Source: Photobacterium atrarenae (lineage in GTDB: Bacteria > Pseudomonadota > Gammaproteobacteria > Enterobacterales > Vibrionaceae). Taken from it: a stretch of 64,000 nt of DNA. The number at the start of each line of letters is the position of its first letter. The stretch's first letter is position 1. The DNA lies in NCBI RefSeq assembly GCF_024380015.1, contig NZ_CP101508.1, positions 620,001-684,000 of the forward strand, written 5' to 3'. Of this stretch, positions 1-9,886 are shown one piece after another. The notes beneath the pieces are model-generated. The model saw only the letters and a list, made by a program, of their open reading frames with translations. It had not been told where the DNA came from and did not search any database. The position numbers and the translations under genes are program-made.

Positions 1-771
1 GATGCGATTAAAGCGGCGAGCCAGCATCACCAGGCTGAAGCCTTCGGCCAGACCGATATGTTTGGGGTCCTGACCGAAGCGCCGGAAGAAGTCGAGCACG
101 CCTATGCCAATATTCCGGAGTGGCCCGAGAAAGTCTGGCTCGAAGGCGAGCGCGAAACCCTCGGCCTGTATCTGACCGGGCACCCGATCAACGCTTATGT
201 CCCGGAACTCAAGCACTACACGACCTGGCGCTTGAAGGACGCCCACCCGACCGGGCGGGATAAAGTGGTGACGGTTGCCGGGCTGGTGATTGCCGCCCGG
301 GTGATGACCACCAAGCGCGGTACCCGGATTGGCCTGCTGAGCCTGGACGACCGTTCCGGGCGGATGGAAGTGATGTTATTTTCCGATGCGCTGGAAAGAT
401 ACCTAGATTTGGTCGAGAAAGATCGCATTTTGGTCGTTTCCGGACAGGTCAGCTTTGATGATTTTAACGGTGGCCTTAAAATGTCGGCGCGAGAAGTGCT
501 TGATATCTCAGAAGCCAGAGAAAAGCATTTGCGAGGTCTTGCCATCTCTGTGACGGAGAGGCAAATTGATGAACAGTTTTTTGAGCGTTTCAGCAAAGTG
601 CTGGAGCCGCACCGCGCAGGTACTGTGCCGGTAAATATGTACTATCAGCGCTCTGATGCGCGCGCCAAATTGACCCTCGGGACCGAGTGGCGCGTCACCC
701 CGGCCGATCAGCTAATTACTGATCTCAAAGTCTTGCTGGGTGAAAAGCAGGTAGAGCTTGAGTTTAATTAA
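1..771 (+). CDS. dnaE: DNA polymerase III alpha subunit, C-terminal part (cut by window edge)
   Basis: The reading frame is open from base 1 and ends at 771, giving the last 256 residues of the replicative polymerase catalytic subunit. The 5' part lies outside the window. The visible part holds the OB-fold nucleic-acid-binding module (around [18 protein letters not shown] and the following [16 protein letters not shown] stretch) and the C-terminal region used for tau and clamp contacts. The polymerase active site (PHP and palm domains) is not in view. accA follows 58 bp downstream on the same strand, the usual dnaE-accA order in gamma-proteobacteria. Identity is firm from the OB-domain sequence and context. 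Confidence 0.95.
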   Translation, partial: DAIKAASQHHQAEAFGQTDMFGVLTEAPEEVEHAYANIPEWPEKVWLEGERETLGLYLTGHPINAYVPELKHYTTWRLKDAHPTGRDKVVTVAGLVIAARVMTTKRGTRIGLLSLDDRSGRMEVMLFSDALERYLDLVEKDRILVVSGQVSFDDFNGGLKMSAREVLDISEAREKHLRGLAISVTERQIDEQFFERFSKVLEPHRAGTVPVNMYYQRSDARAKLTLGTEWRVTPADQLITDLKVLLGEKQVELEFN

Positions 772-829
772 ATGTGCCCATACTTATTGTGCAATAGCCA
801 ATAAGCGTGAGCCAAAGGATTGAAGTGGT

Positions 830-1789
830 ATGAGCCTGAACTTCCTTGAGTTTGAACAGCCGATTGCGGAACTAGAAGCCAAAATTGAAGCCCTGCGCGA
901 GGTATCGCGCCGTGAAGAATCAGCATCGGTTGATCTGGATAAAGAGATTGAACAACTGGAAAAGAAAAGCCTGGAGCTGACCAAGAAAATCTTTGGTGAT
1001 CTCGGGGCCTGGCAGGTTGCTCAGTTAGCCCGTCATCCACAGCGTCCGTACACTTTTGACTACGTCGAACAGATGTTTACTGAGTTCGATGAGCTGGCCG
1101 GTGATCGTGCGTTTGCGGATGACAAGGCCCTGGTCGGTGGTATTGCGCGCCTGGAAGGGCGTCCGGTGATGGTGATTGGCCACCAGAAAGGTCGTGAAAC
1201 CAAAGAGAAAGTGAAGCGTAACTTCGGGATGCCGAAGCCGGAAGGGTACCGCAAAGCGCTGCGTCTGATGAAAATGGCTGAGCGTTTCAAGATGCCGATC
1301 ATTACCTTCATTGATACGGCGGGTGCCTACCCGGGCGTGGACGCGGAAGAGCGGGGTCAGTCGGAAGCGATTGCCACCAACCTTAAAGAGATGGCAGGCT
1401 TGACGGTGCCGGTGATCTGTAACGTGGTTGGTGAGGGCGGCTCCGGCGGCGCACTGGCAATTGGTGTCGGGGATTGTGTCAACATGCTGCAATACTCGAC
1501 CTACTCAGTGATCTCGCCGGAAGGCTGTGCGTCAATTCTGTGGCGTGACTCCGACAAGGCGCCGCAGGCTGCGGAAGCGATGGGCATGACGGCTGATCGT
1601 CTGAAAGAGCTGAACCTGATCGATAATATTATTGATGAGCCGCTGGGCGGCGCTCACCGTAATGTGGTTGAAATGTCTGAGAACCTGAAAAAGCAAATTC
1701 TGGCGACGCTGGAAGAGCTGGATGGGTTGGATACAGAAGCCCTGCTGGAGCGCCGCTACCAGCGTCTGCTGAGCTACGGTTACTGCTAA
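830..1789 (+). CDS. accA: Acetyl-CoA carboxylase carboxyltransferase subunit alpha
   Basis: 319 residues, the normal length of AccA. With AccD it transfers the carboxyl group from carboxybiotin to acetyl-CoA, giving malonyl-CoA, the first committed step of fatty acid synthesis in the cytoplasm. The N-terminal part is a predicted coiled coil (residues about 1-55, rich in E, K and L), followed by the crotonase-like carboxyltransferase domain with [12 protein letters not shown] and the glycine-rich [12 protein letters not shown] loop that forms an oxyanion hole. It sits between dnaE and tilS and is closed by a strong hairpin terminator about 25 bp after the stop. The ATG at 830 is preceded by purine-rich sequence. 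Confidence 0.98.
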   Translation: MSLNFLEFEQPIAELEAKIEALREVSRREESASVDLDKEIEQLEKKSLELTKKIFGDLGAWQVAQLARHPQRPYTFDYVEQMFTEFDELAGDRAFADDKALVGGIARLEGRPVMVIGHQKGRETKEKVKRNFGMPKPEGYRKALRLMKMAERFKMPIITFIDTAGAYPGVDAEERGQSEAIATNLKEMAGLTVPVICNVVGEGGSGGALAIGVGDCVNMLQYSTYSVISPEGCASILWRDSDKAPQAAEAMGMTADRLKELNLIDNIIDEPLGGAHRNVVEMSENLKKQILATLEELDGLDTEALLERRYQRLLSYGYC

Positions 1790-1814
1790 TCGCTCAGTCA
1801 ATTCACAGACTTTG

Positions 1815-1849
1815 AAAACGGATCACCTTCGGGTGATCCGTTTTTTTTT
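1815..1849 (+). terminator. Rho-independent terminator after accA
   Basis: AAAACGGATCACC pairs with GGTGATCCGTTTT around a TTCG tetraloop and is followed by a run of nine T. It ends the dnaE-accA transcript before tilS. Confidence 0.93.
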
Positions 1850-1899
1850 CGCTATCACTCTGGTATAAGTGCTTCACTTCCATTGAACTGAATTCTCTC

Positions 1900-3219
1900 A
1901 TGCTGTATTCCCGACTCACTGCATTTCTTCAGCCCTACTGTCAGCGTCCGCGTCGCTTTGTCCTGGCCCTCAGCGGCGGGTTGGACTCCCGGGTGTTGCT
2001 GGATCTGATGGGGCAGTTTATCCGTCAGCATCCCCTGCATCAGTGTCAGGTGGTCCATGTCCATCATGGGTTGAGTCCCAATGCCGATACCTGGCTGACG
2101 CGCTGTCGCGACTGGAGTGCGCAGGCCGGCCTGGCGTTTGCGGCGGAGCATGTCACCGTCCAGCAGGGGACCCGGCTAAGCGTTGAACAACAAGCCCGGG
2201 AGCAGCGCTATCAGGCGCTGGCCCGGCATGTTCAGTCCGGGGATCTGCTGCTGACGGCCCAGCATGCCGATGACCAGCTCGAGACTTTTCTGCTGGCGCT
2301 CAAGCGGGGCAGCGGCCCTGCCGGCCTTGCGGCGATGGCACCGGAGAGTTCCTTTGGCGAGGGGGTGCACCTGCGGCCGCTGTTGAGCACCACCCGGGCA
2401 GAGATGGAAACCTATGCGGATGCAAAAGGTCTGGCCTGGGTGGAAGATGAGAGCAACCGGAATACCCGTTATGATCGGAACTTCTTACGCCACGAGATCA
2501 CCCCGGCGCTGGTGGCACGCTGGCCGGGGGTACGCAAGTCTGTGGCGCGCAGCGCAGCCCTGTGTGGTGAGCAGGAAGCGCTGCTCGAAGAGTTGCTGGC
2601 CGACCGGCTGGCACAGGCGGTTCAGGCAGACGGCAGCCTGGCGATTGCCAAGCTCGGCTCGGAGCGAACAGGCAAGCAGCTGATCCGACTGTGGCTGCGC
2701 CAGCAGGACGTCTTGATGCCGACGCAGGCACAGCTGGCGCAGATCTGGCACAGTGTGGTTCAGGCCCGGGCTGATGCCAACCCGCAGCTTCGCTGGCATA
2801 CGGTTGAAGTACGCCGCCACCGCCAGCATCTGTATCTGATCCGCCAGTGGCCGGACATTCGTCACTGGCAGCAGCCATGTGTGCTGGGTACTCCTTGTGC
2901 CTTGCCTCAGGGGCTCGGTACGGTGCTGTTGCAGCAGACTGCACAGGGGCAGCTCCGGCTTCCGGCCCCGGATGAGCCGGTGTCTGTACGCTTCAATCCG
3001 GAGGGAATTGAAGCCAGGCCCGTCGGCAGGGTGGGGCGGCGTAAACTGAAAAAACTGTTTCAGGAATATGGCGTTCCGAGCTGGAATCGCCGCCGGACAC
3101 CGTTGATTTTTTATGGGGAGCAACTCGCGGCCGTTGCCGGATTATTTGTCGTTGAAGGGTTTCACGGTCAAGACTGTGACCTGACTTGGCATAATGATGT
3201 ATTTCATGTGCAATGTTAG
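1900..3219 (+). CDS. tilS: tRNA(Ile)-lysidine synthetase
   Basis: 439 residues. TilS uses ATP and lysine to change C34 of the CAU-anticodon tRNA-Ile into lysidine, so that the tRNA reads AUA. The N-terminal PP-loop ATP pyrophosphatase motif is clear: LALSGGLDSRVLL, with SGGLDS at residues 25-30. The TilS substrate-binding and C-terminal domains follow, ending in a short segment with RRKLKKLFQEYGVPSW, typical of the TilS C-terminal domain. No strong Shine-Dalgarno precedes the ATG at 1900. The gene follows the accA terminator and so probably has its own promoter. Length and domain order match the long (E. coli-type) TilS. Confidence 0.96.
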   Translation: MLYSRLTAFLQPYCQRPRRFVLALSGGLDSRVLLDLMGQFIRQHPLHQCQVVHVHHGLSPNADTWLTRCRDWSAQAGLAFAAEHVTVQQGTRLSVEQQAREQRYQALARHVQSGDLLLTAQHADDQLETFLLALKRGSGPAGLAAMAPESSFGEGVHLRPLLSTTRAEMETYADAKGLAWVEDESNRNTRYDRNFLRHEITPALVARWPGVRKSVARSAALCGEQEALLEELLADRLAQAVQADGSLAIAKLGSERTGKQLIRLWLRQQDVLMPTQAQLAQIWHSVVQARADANPQLRWHTVEVRRHRQHLYLIRQWPDIRHWQQPCVLGTPCALPQGLGTVLLQQTAQGQLRLPAPDEPVSVRFNPEGIEARPVGRVGRRKLKKLFQEYGVPSWNRRRTPLIFYGEQLAAVAGLFVVEGFHGQDCDLTWHNDVFHVQC

Positions 3220-3309
3220 GTCAAAGAGTGCACAATTCTAACTGGCTGGTTTTTCATCGTAAATTAAAGCGGCCATCCATTTGAATAAACAGAATTATAA
3301 GAGGACACA

Positions 3310-3618
3310 ATGAAAAAAGTTCTTGCAATAGCAGTGTTAGCAACCGTCATCTCAGCCCCGTCCCTGGCAGGGGATGCTGCCGCAGGGAAAGCCAAAGCCG
3401 CTGTTTGCGCAGCATGCCATGGCGCTGATGGTACGGCGATGATCCCAACTTACCCGAACCTCAAAGGCCAGAATGAGCAATATCTGGTGAGCGCGTTGAA
3501 AGCTTATAAAAATAAACAACGGACCGGTGGCATGGCGGCAGTGATGCAGCCGCAGGCTTCGATGCTGAGCGATACCGATATTGAGAATGTGGCCGCTTAT
3601 TATGCTTCACTGAAATAA
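3310..3618 (+). CDS. Small periplasmic class I cytochrome c
   Basis: 102 residues with a signal peptide ([20 protein letters not shown], cut after Ala20) and one haem-binding CAACH motif at residues 33-37. The distal Met ligand is probably the Met in [18 protein letters not shown]. The C-terminal [15 protein letters not shown] is the last helix of the cytochrome c553/c4-like fold. It is likely a soluble periplasmic electron carrier; the partner cannot be told from the sequence. A good AAGAGG ribosome site precedes the ATG, and a hairpin terminator follows. The gene is probably monocistronic. Confidence 0.93.
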   Translation: MKKVLAIAVLATVISAPSLAGDAAAGKAKAAVCAACHGADGTAMIPTYPNLKGQNEQYLVSALKAYKNKQRTGGMAAVMQPQASMLSDTDIENVAAYYASLK

Positions 3619-3651
3619 TCTTTTTATCGGCCTATGGGCCAGCCGATGAAG

Positions 3652-3686
3652 AAAGCCGTTTCCCGTCAGGTGAAGCGGCTTTTTTA
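3652..3686 (+). terminator. Rho-independent terminator after cytochrome c gene
   Basis: AAAGCCG pairs with CGGCTTT around a loop of about 18 nt and is followed by a T-rich tract. Confidence 0.75.
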
Positions 3687-3830
3687 TACCCGTCAGAGAT
3701 AATTAAAAATCGGCCGAACCTGATATTTCTCGCTAGGTGGTGATGTTTTGTCCAGTCGGACACACTGGTGTTGATTCAAAAATAGGGATGGATTATTGTA
3801 CTAGCACACTGATACGTTAGGGTGAGGGTT

Positions 3831-5180
3831 ATGGCAGGAAACAGAGAACATTTTGGATCACGGATAGGGTTTGTGCTGGCAGCGGCCGGCGCTGCTGTCG
3901 GGTTGGGCAATATCTGGGGGTTTCCGACCCAGGCGGCCAGTAATGGTGGCGGCGCTTTCCTGCTGGTTTACTTGCTGATGATTCTGGTGGTGGCCTTTCC
4001 GATGCTGATAGTCGAGATGGCGATCGGCCGTCACGGCCAGGCCAACCCGATCGACAGTATGCGCAGCCTGTCGGACAATCCGGCGGCTAAAAAAGCCGGT
4101 GCTTTGGTGGGCTGGATTGGTCTGGCAGTACCGTCGCTGGTCCTGGCATTTTATAGCATTGTTGCGGGCTGGTTGATTTGCTTCATGCTGGCCGCCGTGA
4201 CCGATATTATCGGCCTTCAGGAGGCGTCTGCGTGGTTAAAAGGTTTCTCGCCTTCACGTAACCTGTTTGGTGCGGTGATCTTTTACCTGCTGACCATTCT
4301 GATCGTCCAAAGTGGGGTGAAGCAGGGGATTGAAAAATGGTCCACGCGCTTAATGCCGGCACTGTTTGCACTGTTTGGTCTGTTATTTCTGTACATCATG
4401 ACTCAGGACGGGGCGATAGAAGGTCTCAAGCACTACCTGGTGCCGGATTTCAGCATGGTGTTTGATCGCCAGTTGCTCCTGGCAGCGATGGGGCAGGGCT
4501 TCTTCTCACTGACCATTGGTGGCTGTTCGATGCTGATTTATGGCTCGTATCTGAGCAAGAAAGAGAGCCTGCCGAAAATGGCGCTGAGCGTTACCCTGGT
4601 GGACACGGCTGTCGCCTTTATTGCCGGCCTGGTGGTGTTGCCGGCGATGTTTGTGGCGATGAACAAAGGGGTGGCAATTTATGCCGAAGACGGCTCACTA
4701 CTGAGCTCAGATACCCTGGTGTTCACTGTGCTACCAATGCTGTTTGACAGCCTGGGATTTGTTGGCCAGCTACTGGCGCTGGTTTTCTTTATCCTGATGA
4801 CGATTGCCGCCCTGACGTCATCAATCTCGATGCTGGAGTGTCCGGTATCGTTGGTGAGTGAGCGCTTTGCTTTAGGCCGCAAGCCAACCAGCTGGTTGCT
4901 CGGTGGTGCGATTGCCCTGTTCAGCGTGGTGATTATTTTCAACTTCGGCGCCCTGTTCGGCCTGGTTGCCAAAGTGGCAACCCAATACTTCCAGCCGGTG
5001 GCGGCACTCCTGTTCACCCTGTTCGGTGGCTGGGTCTGGTCGCGTCACTCGAAGCTGAAAGAGCTCAGTGCCGGGAGCCCGGATCTGCAACACAGCCTGT
5101 TCTGGAAAATCTGGCCGCTCTACGTCAAGGTGGTGTGCCCGGTGCTGGTGGCGACGGTGCTGTACGCCTCTCTGGGATAA
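3831..5180 (+). CDS. Sodium-dependent transporter, neurotransmitter:sodium symporter (SNF) family
   Basis: 449 residues, an inner membrane protein with about 11 hydrophobic helices. The N-terminal motif GAAVGLGNIWGFPTQAASNG is the unwound TM1 sodium and substrate site of LeuT-fold NSS proteins. These bacterial members import amino acids or related solutes with Na+; the substrate is not predictable here. The frame opens at a GTG (3822), but AGGG at 3819-3822 lies 8 nt before the ATG at 3831, so that ATG is the better start. A hairpin terminator follows at 5195. The gene stands alone between cytochrome c and a leftward cluster. Confidence 0.93.
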   Translation: MAGNREHFGSRIGFVLAAAGAAVGLGNIWGFPTQAASNGGGAFLLVYLLMILVVAFPMLIVEMAIGRHGQANPIDSMRSLSDNPAAKKAGALVGWIGLAVPSLVLAFYSIVAGWLICFMLAAVTDIIGLQEASAWLKGFSPSRNLFGAVIFYLLTILIVQSGVKQGIEKWSTRLMPALFALFGLLFLYIMTQDGAIEGLKHYLVPDFSMVFDRQLLLAAMGQGFFSLTIGGCSMLIYGSYLSKKESLPKMALSVTLVDTAVAFIAGLVVLPAMFVAMNKGVAIYAEDGSLLSSDTLVFTVLPMLFDSLGFVGQLLALVFFILMTIAALTSSISMLECPVSLVSERFALGRKPTSWLLGGAIALFSVVIIFNFGALFGLVAKVATQYFQPVAALLFTLFGGWVWSRHSKLKELSAGSPDLQHSLFWKIWPLYVKVVCPVLVATVLYASLG

Positions 5181-5194
5181 GCGGACTTGAACAT

Positions 5195-5227
5195 AAAAAA
5201 CGGAAGCTCAGGCTTCCGTTTTTGTTT
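5195..5227 (+). terminator. Rho-independent terminator after SNF transporter
   Basis: AAAAACGGAAGC and GCTTCCGTTTTT form a stem around a TCAG loop, followed by T-rich sequence. It lies between convergent genes and may work in both directions. Confidence 0.9.
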
Positions 5228-5261
5228 TAGGTGTCGGCGTATGACATGATCTGCCGCGGGC

Positions 5262-5450
5262 TCAGCGAAACTGTTTGGCGTCCGGCAGGTACTCGAACCC
5301 GGCAGTCGCCAGGCGGTCGACCAGCTTATTTTTGTCAATCCCGTAGTATTTGATCAGGGAATCCAGAGTGCCGAACTCGTCGCGGATTTTCATGTTGACG
5401 ATACTCATCAGCATCACCGGATCCATGGTTTCAAAGTTTTTCACGTCCAT
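5262..5450 (-). CDS. DUF4250 family small protein
   Basis: 62 residues starting [20 protein letters not shown] and ending in AGFEYLPDAKQFR. This is a DUF4250 protein of full length; the function is unknown. Its ATG overlaps the yaeP stop codon by one base (TAATG), which points to coupled translation. The frame extends further upstream, but that extension runs through yaeP and is not credible. The MDPVMLMSIVNMKIRDEFG part suggests a small helical, HTH-like fold, but that is inference only. Confidence 0.88.
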   Translation of the reverse strand: MDVKNFETMDPVMLMSIVNMKIRDEFGTLDSLIKYYGIDKNKLVDRLATAGFEYLPDAKQFR

Positions 5451-5656
5451 TATGCGTCCTCGTGATCGCTCATCAGCAAGTTGGCGGCAGCAAACGCGGC
5501 GCGCTCGCGAAACTCCTGTGGGATTTGGTCGTTGGCGGCAATATCGTTCAGTGCCTTGACCGCGCAATGAATTGCATTGGGAATATATCCCAATTCGCCG
5601 CCCCCAATCTGGGCATAGGTCATCCGGATCAGCTCGCAGCATTCATAGACTTTCAT
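5450..5656 (-). CDS. yaeP: YaeP family protein
   Basis: 68 residues, [20 protein letters not shown] to [16 protein letters not shown], matching the small YaeP family (UPF0253). The function is unknown. In E. coli yaeP lies just downstream of tilS and rof, so its presence close to tilS is conserved synteny even though it is on the other strand here. The longer open frame upstream to 5797 lacks family similarity; the ATG at 5656 gives the normal length. It is the first gene of a two-gene unit with the DUF4250 gene. Confidence 0.9.
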   Translation of the reverse strand: MKVYECCELIRMTYAQIGGGELGYIPNAIHCAVKALNDIAANDQIPQEFRERAAFAAANLLMSDHEDA

Positions 5657-5809
5657 GGTTATGTCCTTTTTGATTCGTTCACTTCCGATAGACACCGGAA
5701 TATCTATGGGAAGTGCGGCTGCGTACGCCTTGTCCGGCGATGCGTCACTTCCTGCTATCTTAGCAAACTTGTAGCACGGCTTTGGTGCTGAGATCAAAAT
5801 CTGGCCGCG

Positions 5810-6664
5810 TTAGCGGGCTCGTTTGTGGCGGTACAGCTGGCGGTCGGTGCGGTCAACCAGGGTCGTGCTGGTATCTCCTTTCTGGTACGCGGCAAATCCG
5901 ATGGATACCCCGATCCGTAAGTTGCGCAGAGTCGGGTCTTCCTGCATCAATTGGTCCACCCGCTCACTGACGTGCATAGCAGATTGGTCCGTGGCGGGTT
6001 GCAGCAGGACGGCAAACTCGTCGCCGCCGATCCGATAACAACGATCGGAGCTCCGTACGGCCTGTTTCAGCAAGCCTGCAAAACGGCGGATCACTTTGTC
6101 GCCGTCCAGGTGGCCGTATTTGTCATTAACCTGTTTGAAGTTATCCAGGTCAAACATCATCAGAACCAGGCCGACAGTGCGCCGCTCGCTCATGGCGATA
6201 GCCTGCTGAATATCCTGCTCGAAGCTGCTGCGGTTGCCGAGTCCCGACAGGTAGTCGCGCAGCGCCATATTTTTGACCCGGCGATATTCGATGGCGTTCG
6301 CCAGCGGGCCGGCAAAAAGCCGGTGGTAAGTGTGCAGCAGGCTGATTTCATCTTTATCGAGCGGGTAGGGGGTGGCGTATTGCAGTTTGCCCAGCTCGTG
6401 GTCGCCGAAACGCAGGACAAAGGTCTGCCGGTTCGGGGTCGTCTGACCGCGGCGGATCAGGGTGGTCGTCTTCTCGAAAGACCACACCAGGCGGCTGATA
6501 TCGATCTGCTTTTCAACTTCGCGGGCGAATACCTCAAAGATTAAGCCCAGCTCCAGCTTGCCCTGGAATTTTTGCAGGATCAGCAAGCGCTGATCAGCCC
6601 CAAGGGGTTTGGTCCTTGGTTTGCTGTTTTCGGCAAAAATATTACTCCAGACTTTCGGATCCAT
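5810..6664 (-). CDS. GGDEF domain protein, probable diguanylate cyclase
   Basis: 284 residues. Residues about 1-130 are a soluble sensor-like region of no recognised family. From about 135 on is a GGDEF domain: DYLSGLGNRSSFEQD, FDLDNFKQVNDKYGH (metal-binding Asp) and RIGGDEFAVLL with GGDEF intact at 213-217. RSSD at 204-207 lies five residues before GGDEF, the right place for the RxxD product-inhibition site. It should therefore make c-di-GMP from two GTP and be feedback-inhibited. There are no membrane segments, so it is probably cytoplasmic. It is a single gene with no clear operon partner; the signal it senses is unknown. Confidence 0.92.
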   Translation of the reverse strand: MDPKVWSNIFAENSKPRTKPLGADQRLLILQKFQGKLELGLIFEVFAREVEKQIDISRLVWSFEKTTTLIRRGQTTPNRQTFVLRFGDHELGKLQYATPYPLDKDEISLLHTYHRLFAGPLANAIEYRRVKNMALRDYLSGLGNRSSFEQDIQQAIAMSERRTVGLVLMMFDLDNFKQVNDKYGHLDGDKVIRRFAGLLKQAVRSSDRCYRIGGDEFAVLLQPATDQSAMHVSERVDQLMQEDPTLRNLRIGVSIGFAAYQKGDTSTTLVDRTDRQLYRHKRAR

Positions 6665-6756
6665 AACGACGTCAAAAAAAGATCAGGGGGTTACTATAGG
6701 CAATTATTAAGCCATTTCAACACCTATCATGGCTTTTTATCAATAAATATAAGGAT

Positions 6757-7881
6757 TTATTGCAGGAAATTGCGAAGGACCGTTTCTTTTTCCTGAGCGT
6801 CGCGATAACCCAAATCAATCAGGGCATGAATATATGCTGGCTCAAACAAAATATAACTGGTAATAGCCGCATCATCTCTTGGGCTGAGGCCGGTCAGGCG
6901 CATTAATGCCCGGGTCATCGGTGGCATATTGCAGTAATACTTCTGCGCCAGGGGCTCAAATGACTGGCTGGGGTAGAGCAGCACATGATCGACGATTTTC
7001 ATCCCCATTTTCTCTTTTTCACTCGGCGGCAGGGCCTGGATGAGCTGGTTGGAGCGGGTCAGGTGCTCCAGATCCGCAGCCAGGGTGTCACTGAAGATGG
7101 TGTCCATCAAATGGCCGCCCAGGGTCGCCAGGCCGGGCGCGGTGGTGTGATCCATTTCGTTGATTTTCTGGTTGATCAAATCGATGATCAGGACTTTGTC
7201 GGCGCCCATTTTCAGCGACGGACGCAGGGGGGCGAGCTGGTGGATCGAGCCGTCGCCGTAATAGGCCCGTCCGATCCGTACCGCCGGGAAGACCACCGGG
7301 ATCGCTGCTGAAGCCAACAGGTGCCCGGTAGTGATCAGCGAGCGGCGGCCTTTGGACTTGGCCCGGTTCCATTCGCTGATCTCCGGCTGACCTTGAAAGA
7401 AACTCACGGATTGACCGCTTTTGTAGCTCGAGACGGTCACGGACAAGCCATGAAGGTTACCGGCCAGGATCTGTTTTTCCAGCCGCTCATAGTTAATGAC
7501 CTGGTTGAGCAACTGGCGCAACGGACGGCTGTCGAGTAACCCAAACGGTGGCCGTTCATGGTAATCGGCCTGCATCCGGGCTAGCCACTGATGGGTCAGA
7601 TAACCGGTCATGCCCAGGGTACTGGCACGAAAGACCCGGCGGCTGTGCAGCCTGGACCAGATCCATTCCAGCTTTTTGACGCCCAGGCGAAAACAGGAGG
7701 CATAGCAGGCCAGGGCGGTGGCATTGATGGCACCGGCGGAGGTGCCGGAGTAGATGGTAAACGGGCTGTGATGGACGCGGGGATACCACTCGGCAATTGC
7801 CTTCAGCACGCCGACCTGATACGCGGCGCGGGCCCCCCCACCGGGTAGTAGCAAACTGATCCTGGGCTTATCCTTTGCCAT
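6757..7881 (-). CDS. Patatin-like phospholipase family protein
   Basis: 374 residues. The oxyanion motif GGGARAAYQVGVL (GGGAR at 14-18), the nucleophile elbow GTSAG at 46-50 (Ser48) and the Asp of YGDGS (Asp210) make the Ser-Asp dyad of patatin-like acyl hydrolases complete. The C-terminal part (KEKMGMKIVDHVLLYPSQSF onward) matches the long bacterial patatin group with a DUF3336-like tail. No signal peptide is seen, so it likely acts on lipids in the cytoplasm or at the inner membrane. It lies between proS and the GGDEF gene with about 90 bp gaps; the proS terminator separates it from proS. Confidence 0.92.
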   Translation of the reverse strand: MAKDKPRISLLLPGGGARAAYQVGVLKAIAEWYPRVHHSPFTIYSGTSAGAINATALACYASCFRLGVKKLEWIWSRLHSRRVFRASTLGMTGYLTHQWLARMQADYHERPPFGLLDSRPLRQLLNQVINYERLEKQILAGNLHGLSVTVSSYKSGQSVSFFQGQPEISEWNRAKSKGRRSLITTGHLLASAAIPVVFPAVRIGRAYYGDGSIHQLAPLRPSLKMGADKVLIIDLINQKINEMDHTTAPGLATLGGHLMDTIFSDTLAADLEHLTRSNQLIQALPPSEKEKMGMKIVDHVLLYPSQSFEPLAQKYYCNMPPMTRALMRLTGLSPRDDAAITSYILFEPAYIHALIDLGYRDAQEKETVLRNFLQ

Positions 7882-7996
7882 ACCACTCCATCCTATTTCC
7901 TTCAGGCTAACTATATACCGGAATCACAAGACATTGGACTGCAGCGGGCTGCTTCTGAGATATGCGGCAGCCGGGCTTGGGCTGGGAGGCGGACAC

Positions 7997-8025
7997 AAAA
8001 AAGCCTCCGCGCGGGAGGCTTTTTT
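7997..8025 (-). terminator. Rho-independent terminator after proS
   Basis: AAAAAAGCCTCC/GGAGGCTTTTTT stem with a GCGC-rich loop, 17 bp beyond the proS stop. The symmetrical A and T tracts allow termination of leftward proS transcripts. Confidence 0.9.
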
Positions 8026-8041
8026 CAATGTGAGATGCAGA

Positions 8042-9757
8042 TTAAGCCAGCTTCTGCTGAATGAAGTTGACAATCTCTGCCACTGGCACCCCTTCTTTGG
8101 TGCCGGCGCGACGGTCTTTGTATTCCATCTCGCCATTTTCCAGGCTGCGGTTACCAATCACGATGGTGTGCGGGATCCCGATCAGCTCGTGGTCGGCAAA
8201 CATCACGCCCGGGCGCTCTTTACGATCATCGAACAGGACGTCGATACCGGCTGCAGTCAGGTCTGCATACAGCTTTTCAGCGGCGTCGCGGACTTCTTCA
8301 GACTTGGCCATGTTCATCGGCACAATCGAGACCTGGAACGGCGCGATCGCATCCGGCCAGATGATACCGTTGTCGTCGTTGTTCTGCTCAATCGCCGCAG
8401 CAACCACACGGGTACAGCCGATGCCGTAGCAGCCCATTTCCATGATGGTGTTCTTACCGTCCGGACCCAGAACCGCTGCGTTCATCGCTTCGGAGTAGTT
8501 GTTGCCCAGCTGGAAGATGTGGCCAACTTCGATGCCGCGCTTGAGCATCAGGGTGCCCTTGCCACATGGGCTCGGATCGCCTTCTACCACGTTGCGCAGA
8601 TCTTCAACCTGACCCAGTTCAACGTCACGACCCCAGTTAATGCCGAAGTAGTGCTTGTCGTCGATGTTGGCACCGGCGCCGAAGTCGCTCATCACGGCGA
8701 CCGTGCGGTCGACGATAAACGGTACCGGCAAGTTGACCGGGCCCAGAGAGCCAGGACCGGCGTTCACGAGTGCGCGGATTTCTTCTTCGGTGGCAAACTC
8801 CAGCGGCGCTGCGACGCACGACAGGTTCTCTGCCTTGACTTCGTTCAGCTCGTGGTCGCCACGGATGATGAGGGCAATCAGCTCTGCTTCGACTTCGTCA
8901 GAGGCTTTGACAAACAGGGTCTTCACCGTCTTGTCGATCGCGATCCCGTGCTGCTCAACCAGCTCGTCAATGGTCTTGGCGTCCGGCGTATCGACCAGGG
9001 TCATCTCCTGGGTTGGGGCGGCGCGCTCAGTCGCTGGTGCCAGCGCTTCAGCTTTTTCGATATTCGCTGCGTAGTCAGACTCGGTTGAGAAGGCGATCAG
9101 ATCTTCGCCGCTCTCGGCCAGAACGTGGAATTCGTGCGAGCCGGAGCCGCCGATTGAGCCGGTATCAGCCAGTACCGGACGGAAGTCCAGGCCCATGCGG
9201 CTGAAGACGTTGCAGTACGCCCGATGCATGATCTCGTAGGTTTCAACCAGGCTTTCTTTGTCCAGGTGGAATGAGTAGGCATCTTTCATGATGAACTCAC
9301 GTGAGCGCATCACCCCGAAGCGCGGGCGCACTTCGTCACGGAACTTGGTCTGGATCTGGTACAGGTTCAGAGGAAGTTGTTTGTACGACTTTACTTCGTT
9401 GCGAACCATGTCGGTGATCACTTCTTCGTGCGTTGGGCCCAGCACAAACGGTCGGTCGTGGCGATCAGCGATACGCAGCAGCTCAGGACCAAACTTGTCC
9501 CAGCGACCGGTTTCTTCCCACAGCTCAGAGGGCTGAACCACGGGCATTAATGTTTCGACTGCACCTGCATTGTTCATTTCTTCGCGAACAATGTTTTCGA
9601 CCTTACGCAGAACACGCAGACCTGTAGGTAGCCAGGTGTAAAGACCTGAAGCCAGCTTACGGATCATACCTGCACGTAGCATCAGCTGGTGGCTGATCAC
9701 TTCTGCGTCGTTTGGAGTCTCCTTCAGCGTTGAAAGAAGATATTTACTGGTACGCAT
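8042..9757 (-). CDS. proS: Prolyl-tRNA synthetase
   Basis: 571 residues, the normal size of the bacterial-type class II ProRS. It charges tRNA-Pro. The N-terminal [20 protein letters not shown] and the class II motifs (for example [20 protein letters not shown]) are typical. The INS editing domain, which removes Ala-tRNA-Pro, lies in the middle (about residues 230-390), and the C-terminal anticodon domain includes [20 protein letters not shown]. It is followed by a strong terminator. trmO lies upstream in the same direction, as in E. coli (trmO-proS), with a 129-bp gap that could hold a promoter. Confidence 0.98.
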   Translation of the reverse strand: MRTSKYLLSTLKETPNDAEVISHQLMLRAGMIRKLASGLYTWLPTGLRVLRKVENIVREEMNNAGAVETLMPVVQPSELWEETGRWDKFGPELLRIADRHDRPFVLGPTHEEVITDMVRNEVKSYKQLPLNLYQIQTKFRDEVRPRFGVMRSREFIMKDAYSFHLDKESLVETYEIMHRAYCNVFSRMGLDFRPVLADTGSIGGSGSHEFHVLAESGEDLIAFSTESDYAANIEKAEALAPATERAAPTQEMTLVDTPDAKTIDELVEQHGIAIDKTVKTLFVKASDEVEAELIALIIRGDHELNEVKAENLSCVAAPLEFATEEEIRALVNAGPGSLGPVNLPVPFIVDRTVAVMSDFGAGANIDDKHYFGINWGRDVELGQVEDLRNVVEGDPSPCGKGTLMLKRGIEVGHIFQLGNNYSEAMNAAVLGPDGKNTIMEMGCYGIGCTRVVAAAIEQNNDDNGIIWPDAIAPFQVSIVPMNMAKSEEVRDAAEKLYADLTAAGIDVLFDDRKERPGVMFADHELIGIPHTIVIGNRSLENGEMEYKDRRAGTKEGVPVAEIVNFIQQKLA

Positions 9758-9886
9758 TGATGGTATCCGTTGGTTAGATGAAATGAATTGGGTTCGGGGC
9801 CTGCCCCGTCCGCTGATTAAGGCGGTAACCGCATATATTAACAGGCTATTGCCGGTTCGCCAAAGAGAACAAGCGGCTGGCAGCTG

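Noticed and set aside
7934..9088. 384-codon open frame on the plus strand opposite proS
   Set aside because: It is fully antisense to the well-supported proS gene, has no recognisable family, and is the kind of open frame that codon bias produces in GC-rich genes.
9798..9811. Small hairpin CGGGGCCTGCCCCG between trmO and proS
   Set aside because: No T-run in either direction; too short to call a terminator or regulator.
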